In this document: in pieces, positions 59,581 to 64,000 of the stretch | Layout: the number at the start of each line of letters is the position of its first letter | Numbering within the stretch: the stretch's first letter is position 1 | From: Tieghemiomyces parasiticus | Taxonomy: Eukaryota; Kickxellomycota; Dimargaritomycetes; Dimargaritales; Dimargaritaceae | Length of the DNA stretch: 64,000 nucleotides | Direction: 5' to 3' | NCBI GenBank assembly: GCA_027575765.1 | Contig: JANBPT010000035.1 | Location: 1-64,000, forward strand | Notes under the pieces: model-generated | What the model was told of the DNA's origin: nothing | Database searches by the model: none | Seen by the model: only the letters and a program-made list of their open reading frames with translations | Position numbers and translations under genes: made by a program

Positions 59581-60141
59581 TGTGGAGCCAAGATTGTATT
59601 TTGCGCTTCTCAAGATTCCTAGTATAGTAGAACATTTGGATAAGTCTGGATGACTTAACCAGACAAACTACAAAGGCCAGGGTAGAGGACTGAGGCCTTG
59701 GGAAGGATACCTTTTCAATTATGCAAACTCAGCAGATTTCCCATCAGCTGACAGGCCATTTTCCCATGACCTAAGCAACCTATTGTCTTACAACTTTTTG
59801 ATTTATTAAGTTTCATACCTGGTGTGTTGATACTAGGCCCAAGTCTAATACCATAACCAAAAGGCTATTCTACTATCACAGAATTTGTGGTTCTGAAATA
59901 GTAGACTTGGACTTTACCCTGGGATGATCTAATGTGGTGGTTCCCAATCACCACACCTGGAGGGGCCAATAGGCAAAATGGCAAAATGGCAAACCTTGGA
60001 GTAGCCAGCCAGGCTACAGCCTTATTGAGGATTCACAATTATTATTTATAGCTCAAGCTCCAGCATCTCTGAGCTTGGGGAGTGTTTTTCATCAACCCTG
60101 CCTTGGGGTACTATTGCTATTATATTAAACTACATTTCACA
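59581..60141 (+). mobile_element. Array 1 element c: solo-LTR-like, family II (561 bp with nested insertion)
   Basis: Starts TGTGGAGCCAAG and ends CATTTCACA, with a perfect 4-bp duplication GATT (59577-59580 and 60142-60145). Removing the nested 133-bp element and its 5-bp duplication leaves 423 bp, against 425 bp for the copy at 62009. TATTTATAG near 60045 is followed about 45 nt on by GGGGAGTG and hairpin ACCCT-GCCTT-GGGGT at 60095-60109. Confidence 0.85.
59823..59955 (+). mobile_element. Foldback element copy 3 (133 bp), nested
   Basis: Inserted in array element c with a perfect 5-bp target duplication CCTGG (59818-59822 and 59956-59960). The related element at 62009 has the uninterrupted CCTGG, so the insertion is proven by an internal empty site. 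Ends are TGTGTTGATAC and CAATCACCACA. Confidence 0.92.
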
Positions 60142-60145
60142 GATT

Positions 60146-61415
60146 TGTGGAGCTGTGGTAGGGGTCACAAGGGAGACAAAAAGACAAGGAGGTAGTCCTG
60201 CAAAGTTTTTGTAAGTGAAGGGAGGAGGGAGAGGGCCGCAGATGGCCCTGGGGTGAGTAACCAAGGTGGGGTGGAACCCAAGGGGAGGGGGGAAGATATC
60301 AGATGGTTTACTATTGTTTTATTGAGGACAGTCAGACAGGTATATATAGGAATAAGGTATAGACTGGTCCGACTCTACAAAGTAAGCCTGGCTTGTTCCA
60401 GCTAGGTGGGGCGGCACCTAGCCCATTGGATGGTACTAACAATAAGAACTAGCACTGGGTATGAGAGCCCTAAGATAATGGAGGTCAGCCAAGAGAGGAA
60501 AACGAAAGGGAAGGCTGACTGGTGGAATATTAGCAAATAGTTGCAGCTTGCGCCTTCCATGCTGGTTCATGGTAGAATGGAGTTCCATTGGAAGGACCAT
60601 GTACTTATGGCATGGTTGGCTTGAGCGCTTTTATGCAAGTAGGGTTAGTGTTAATTGTTTTCTACCAATGGCATGCATTATAGCACAGCCATTGGAAGAC
60701 TTGGCATTTGCCAGACAACAGGAGCCCTCACTTTTTTAGGTCTCTTGAAGGTTCTTAACCACTTGGTATACCTGCCAGTATGTCTCGTTTTGATATAATA
60801 ACCTTGCCACTTGTGGGAATGGCATCTGCAAGGTATCCACCACTGCCACCCATGTATAGAGATCCTCCTGTAGCACATGGGAAATTCCACTATAGGGCAT
60901 GGGAATTCCTGCATAGGTTTCCTCACCAGTTACCCTGAACCTACCCTGGCAGTAGCACTTTAAGGTTACATTGCCTTTGATCATATGGTCACAAGCCCAA
61001 CATCCTATAGACATCTAGATTGTTGTCCTATTATCTAGACTTGTTGCTGACTAATTATACAACCTGTCCTATTGTTCTTGAGGTTATGTCCTTGAGAGAT
61101 CATTGTTCTGTTCCTGCTCAACCTTTGTCTTGCCACCTGGGATTAAGTGGTACCAATTGCAGGTATCACTAATGCCATTGTCATTTGGGTATTTACCTTC
61201 ATATATATACCCTGGGCACCTGCTCTTCTATGTTCTGGGAGTGTTTGCCCTGCCTTGCCTCCAGGCAACCCCCTCAAGTTTCCCTTGGTTCATTTGTACT
61301 TTCTTGCCCCAAGTATTTTCTACCTTAATGAAGCTCATCTCTCTCATCTGTTAAGATAGTGATTAGGTTACTGAAGTATCTGACCTTAGGGTTTAATATC
61401 TAGGTAACCTTCACA
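60146..61415 (+). mobile_element. Array 1 element d: long LTR-ended unit (1270 bp)
   Basis: Starts TGTGGAGCTGTGG after GATT and ends AACCTTCACA before GTTT (one mismatch to GATT). The 3' part has the family II layout: TATATATATA near 61200, GGGAGTG, hairpin TGCCT-TGCCTCC-AGGCA at 61251-61267. The 5' 900 bp have no relative in the window and hold an open frame on the minus strand, so this may be a longer element or a composite. Confidence 0.65.
60736..61014 (-). CDS. Small open frame inside array element d
   Basis: 92 codons with its own ATG, encoding a Cys/Tyr/Gln-rich sequence that begins MSIGCWACDHMIKG and has a CxC just after (KCYCQGRF). The ATG follows AACAATCTAG, which resembles a 3' splice site. 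No family is recognised. It may be a piece of a mobile-element gene or chance. Confidence 0.25.
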   Translation of the reverse strand: MSIGCWACDHMIKGNVTLKCYCQGRFRVTGEETYAGIPMPYSGISHVLQEDLYTWVAVVDTLQMPFPQVARLLYQNETYWQVYQVVKNLQET

Positions 61416-61419
61416 GTTT

Positions 61420-61890
61420 TGTGATGTCAACCCCAGCTTTGACTCTTGAAGGTTTATAGGAGGTCACAACTATAACTGGAAAAAGTTTAAAATATGAAAC
61501 TCAATGAAAAAACCTTAGGAAGAGGTTCCAAAAGGGTTAGCCATGTAAGACATTATCTCAATGTATGCAGATCCTTTATGGCCTGTCTACTATATAATCT
61601 GGTCCCAGGTATCAAAATGCAGGGCCTGGCAGCTTTTTCTGTACTTTCTTATTTTTGTAGTGGCACCCATCGCCACTTTCATTTAGTAAACTTATGTTAG
61701 CATCAACCCTTTAAGCCTGTTTAATATTTTTGCCATTACTTGCATTTACATCTGTGAATTATCATCCATTTTTATTGTGCATTGCAGATTCGGTTTTTCC
61801 ACTTCCGGCAGTATAATTTTGGGTTTTCTATCTTCTTGCTGAGCACCATTTGGAGGACGTATCAGACTCTGAAAAATGGTACACTTCACA
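61420..61890 (+). mobile_element. Array 1 element e: solo-LTR-like, family III (471 bp)
   Basis: Starts TGTGATGTCAACCCC and ends GTACACTTCACA. It matches the element at 62438 in length, start, TATA position (TATATAAT at 61591), hairpin (AGTGGC-ACCCATC-GCCACT at 61659-61677), following TTTAGTAAA and 3' end. Left flank GTTT and right flank TAAG do not match, so the outer duplication of this array is lost or altered. Confidence 0.7.
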
Positions 61891-61916
61891 TAAGAGACAA
61901 GAAAATTACGAAATCC

Positions 61917-61921
61917 AAAAA
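61917..61921 (-). terminator. Pol III terminator of tRNA-Pro(AGG)
   Basis: Five T on the minus strand, five bases after the discriminator base. Confidence 0.75.
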
Positions 61922-61926
61922 TATTA

Positions 61927-61998
61927 GGGCTCAACTGGGAATCGAACCCAGGACCACTCCCACCCTAAGGGAGTATTATACCACTAAACCATTGAGCC
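61927..61998 (-). tRNA. tRNA-Pro (anticodon AGG)
   Basis: 72 nt including discriminator C. Acceptor GGCTCAA/TTGAGCC. Anticodon stem CTCCC/GGGAG with loop TTAGGGT, anticodon AGG, read as IGG after modification and decoding CCU/CCC. T arm CTGGG-TTCGATT-CCCAG. A box and B box (GGTTCGATTCC) are present. No intron and no CCA. Same strand as tRNA-Pro(UGG), and likewise followed upstream by an LTR-like array. Confidence 0.97.
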
Positions 61999-62008
61999 AC
62001 ACAACAGT

Positions 62009-62433
62009 TGAGGAGCCCAGATAGGTATTTCCGCTCCTGAAGATTCCTGAGGGTCGACTCTATTACATAAGGTCAATGATACCAAATAGAGTTGACTACA
62101 AGGACCAGGGTAAAAGACTGAGGCCTTGGGAATGGAAACAATTCAATTATGCACCACCGGCAGATTTCCCACCAGCTGATGGTCTAAATGTCCCATGACC
62201 TAGACAACCTATTGTTCTACAACTTTTTGATTTATTATGTTTCATACCTGGAAGGGCCAATAGGCAAAATGGCAAACCTGGGAGTGGCCAGCCAGGCTAC
62301 AACTTTATTGAGGATTCAGAATTATTATTTATAGCCTGAGCTCCAGCACCTCTAAGCTTGGGGAGTGTTTTACCAACCCTGCCTCAGGGTACTATTCTTT
62401 ATTAAATTTACTATTGCCAAACTACGCTTCACA
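62009..62433 (+). mobile_element. Array 2 element a: solo-LTR-like, family II (425 bp)
   Basis: Starts TGAGGAGCCCAG 10 bp from the 5' end of tRNA-Pro(AGG) and ends CGCTTCACA, with perfect 4-bp duplication CAGT (62005-62008 and 62434-62437). It is clearly homologous to element c of array 1. TATTTATAG lies near 62322 and hairpin ACCCT-GCCTC-AGGGT at 62376-62390, then TTATTAAA. Confidence 0.87.
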
Positions 62434-62437
62434 CAGT

Positions 62438-62914
62438 TGTGAAGCCAAGCACGGCTTATCACTTTGAGGAGCTGGAATAGGCCGCGCCTATACAACCATC
62501 AAAAATAACAAAAGAAAAGAGACCGGGCGACCTCTGGGAGAGGCCCGGAAGAGACGGGGGGCTAGCCAGGCCCTCCACCAATTAGTGTTAATCTTTTAGT
62601 ATAGTCATAGTATAAAAGTCGGACCCAAGTATGTAACACAGGGCGGGCAGCTTATTCCCAATTTCTGTCCCATAGTGCCATCCGTTGGCACTATTCCATT
62701 AGTAAAGTCTAGTACCAATATTCTCTTAATCTTGCTTGTTGGTAACGTTTTCTAGATTTTGCATCAAGGTTTTCTCTGTCAATAGTTAACCTATCAAACT
62801 TTGCGTTACAGATTTGGACGGCCCTGGTCCAACTGTATCTTCCCAAACTCTCCACTTCGTTTTGGAGGTTCTTTTGAAAGCGGGACCGGCTTCCAGATAC
62901 CAGTCCGCTTTACA
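62438..62914 (+). mobile_element. Array 2 element b: solo-LTR-like, family III (477 bp)
   Basis: Starts TGTGAAGCCAAGC directly after CAGT and ends CCGCTTTACA directly before CAGT (62915-62918). TATAAAAG at 62611-62618 is followed by hairpin TAGTGCC-ATCCGTT-GGCACTA at 62673-62693 and ATTAGTAAAG, the same order as in the 61420 element. Confidence 0.82.
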
Positions 62915-62918
62915 CAGT

Positions 62919-63335
62919 TGTGGTGCCAACACCTGCTTTGCCTCTTGAAGGCATTTGACAGGCATGTCAACATTGGCAAAGCGTAAACATTAGCCAATTC
63001 CTTTGTGGAGAAGGCTAGGATTAAGGTTTAAGGTTACACGCCTTATGCAGGGGGATGCAGATCCTTTCCCCGCTCACCAGTATAAAAGCAAGCCCATGCA
63101 GTTAGGCAAGGGCTTACAAGCTATTTTTTCCTATCTTTCGGTTTATTTTAGTAAAAATTTATTCTTTTATTTTTATCAACAACTAACAGTGGAATGATCC
63201 CATACTATTTACATTTTGCTGTTAACATAAACAACCCTGCCTGTTGACATTTTCTCTCTGACTTGCCATTAGGCCCAGACCATTGTTGCATATGGCCTAA
63301 CCAAAAACCTCTGCCCAGGGCCAAGCACCTTATGT
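62919..63335 (+). mobile_element. Array 2 element c: family I, 5' part (interrupted)
   Basis: Starts TGTGGTGCCAACACC after CAGT and matches the element at 58476 for about 410 bp, including GCATGTCAACATTGG and the TATA region, here intact as TATAAAAG at 63081-63088. It stops at CTTATGT where a family II start follows. The 58476 copy continues AATGTAAGGGTATCAAC, so a later element probably inserted at ATGT. Confidence 0.75.
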
Positions 63336-64000
63336 TGTGGAGCCCAGATAGTTATTGGGGCTCCTGAAGATTCCTGGTTCAGTAGGGCTCTAGGGAAGGT
63401 CAGTCCAATTTAACCAGTGTAACTACAAGGGCCTGGGTGAAGGACTGAAGCCTTGGAAAAGGCAACACTTTGATTCTTACCAGCAGCTGATGGGCCCAAT
63501 TCCCATGATCTAAGGTGTTCTATGATGTCATAAATATTTAAACTATTGTATTTCGTTTATGAGGGTTACTGTGGTACCCACAAAGTAACCACCCAACCAC
63601 ACAACCATGCAATGTCCACCCACTGAGGATGCAACTTGCAGATCCCCTGCCACTACTGCCCAAGGTCACCAGTTGACCAGATTAACCTAGGTCCTGTCAC
63701 CCCCCCTCTAGTTTCTTCTCCACCTGTTAACTTACTTTACATACTATTTGACATTTGTGGTACCCCTGCTCTATCTCTCTCTCCATGCCCACCACACTTC
63801 TTACACTCTTGCTCTATCCATCTTGGTCCTTCTCACTTGCACCAGCCTTATGTTTGCTTTTAACCTTGCTACTGTTCACTGCTCTAGTCCTTGTGCAGCC
63901 CTAAGTAATGCCTACTATGGCCCCCTGTTTATTAGATGCTAGTACAAGCACCACAGTCACTGGCTGAATGAAAATAAAGGTATCAACTACCACCAGAATA
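63336..64000 (+). mobile_element. Array 2 element d: family II, diverged, runs toward the window end
   Basis: Starts TGTGGAGCCCAGATAG and matches family II for about 200 bp (CTCCTGAAGATTCCTGG, CAGCTGATGGGCCC, CCCATGATCTAAGG), then diverges. Near 63990 the string AAGGTATCAACTACC resembles the continuation of family I, so the interrupted element may resume there. The 3' boundary is not resolved. Confidence 0.55.

Noticed and set aside
61797..61800. GATT considered as the distal target duplication of array 1
   Set aside because: The family III copy at 62438 continues for about 100 homologous bp past this point, so GATT here is internal to the element.
1..64000. CRISPR array, rRNA operon, bacterial operon features
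   Set aside because: No regularly spaced direct repeats, no rRNA sequence, and clear spliceosomal introns and Pol III tRNA genes show a eukaryotic nuclear source.

Overview
This window looks like nuclear DNA of a fungus, probably an early-diverging lineage. That placement is inferred. The evidence is a set of fungal-type genes (CLU1, EXO70, an RSC1/2-type chromatin protein, SDH4, TAM41, a UBA/UBX protein, DHA1 and DHA2 transporters, a secreted S9 peptidase), GC-rich coding sequence, 35 reconstructed spliceosomal introns (24 with donor GTAAGT), and two eukaryotic tRNA genes without encoded CCA. The first ten bases are a G run, possibly a contig end.

Layout. From 0.2 to 5.6 kb there is a secreted tandem-repeat protein (+) and a Na,K-ATPase-like P-type ATPase (-). 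From 5.6 to 11.5 kb I see no gene. From 11.5 to 22.5 kb there are a DHA2 drug transporter (+), CLU1 (-, three exons) and a secreted dipeptidyl-peptidase-V-like enzyme (-, two exons). From 24.9 to 33.9 kb there are a small secreted unknown protein (-), a five-exon YbaK/prolyl-tRNA-editing-domain protein (-) and a five-exon RSC1/2-like protein with two bromodomains, an ankyrin block and a BAH domain (-). From 35.9 to 54.8 kb there are SDH4 (+), an eleven-exon EXO70 (-), a five-exon REX4-like protein that lacks most catalytic residues (+), a UBXN1-like protein (+), TAM41 (-), a GRIM-19/NDUFA13 complex I subunit (+), a DHA1 transporter (-) and a pentatricopeptide-repeat protein (-). Several act in mitochondria: SDH4, TAM41, NDUFA13, probably the PPR protein, and CLU1 through mRNA binding.

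From about 55.9 kb to the end the DNA becomes AT-rich and repeat-rich and holds no intact host protein gene. It contains two tRNA-Pro genes (UGG and AGG) on the minus strand. Immediately upstream of each, 9 and 10 bp from the mature 5' end, begins a head-to-tail array of TG...CA elements resembling solo LTRs, all in one orientation. Successive elements are separated by the same 4 bp: GATT in the first array and CAGT in the second. This pattern indicates repeated insertion at one fixed point near the Pol III start site. Three copies of a 133-bp foldback element also lie here; one is nested in an array element with a clean 5-bp duplication.

The observations most worth following up are the tRNA-anchored arrays and their hairpins with changed but still paired stems, the REX4-like protein with a dismantled active site, the ankyrin block inside the RSC1/2-like protein, the altered ion-site residues of the ATPase, and the secreted 28-residue repeat protein.
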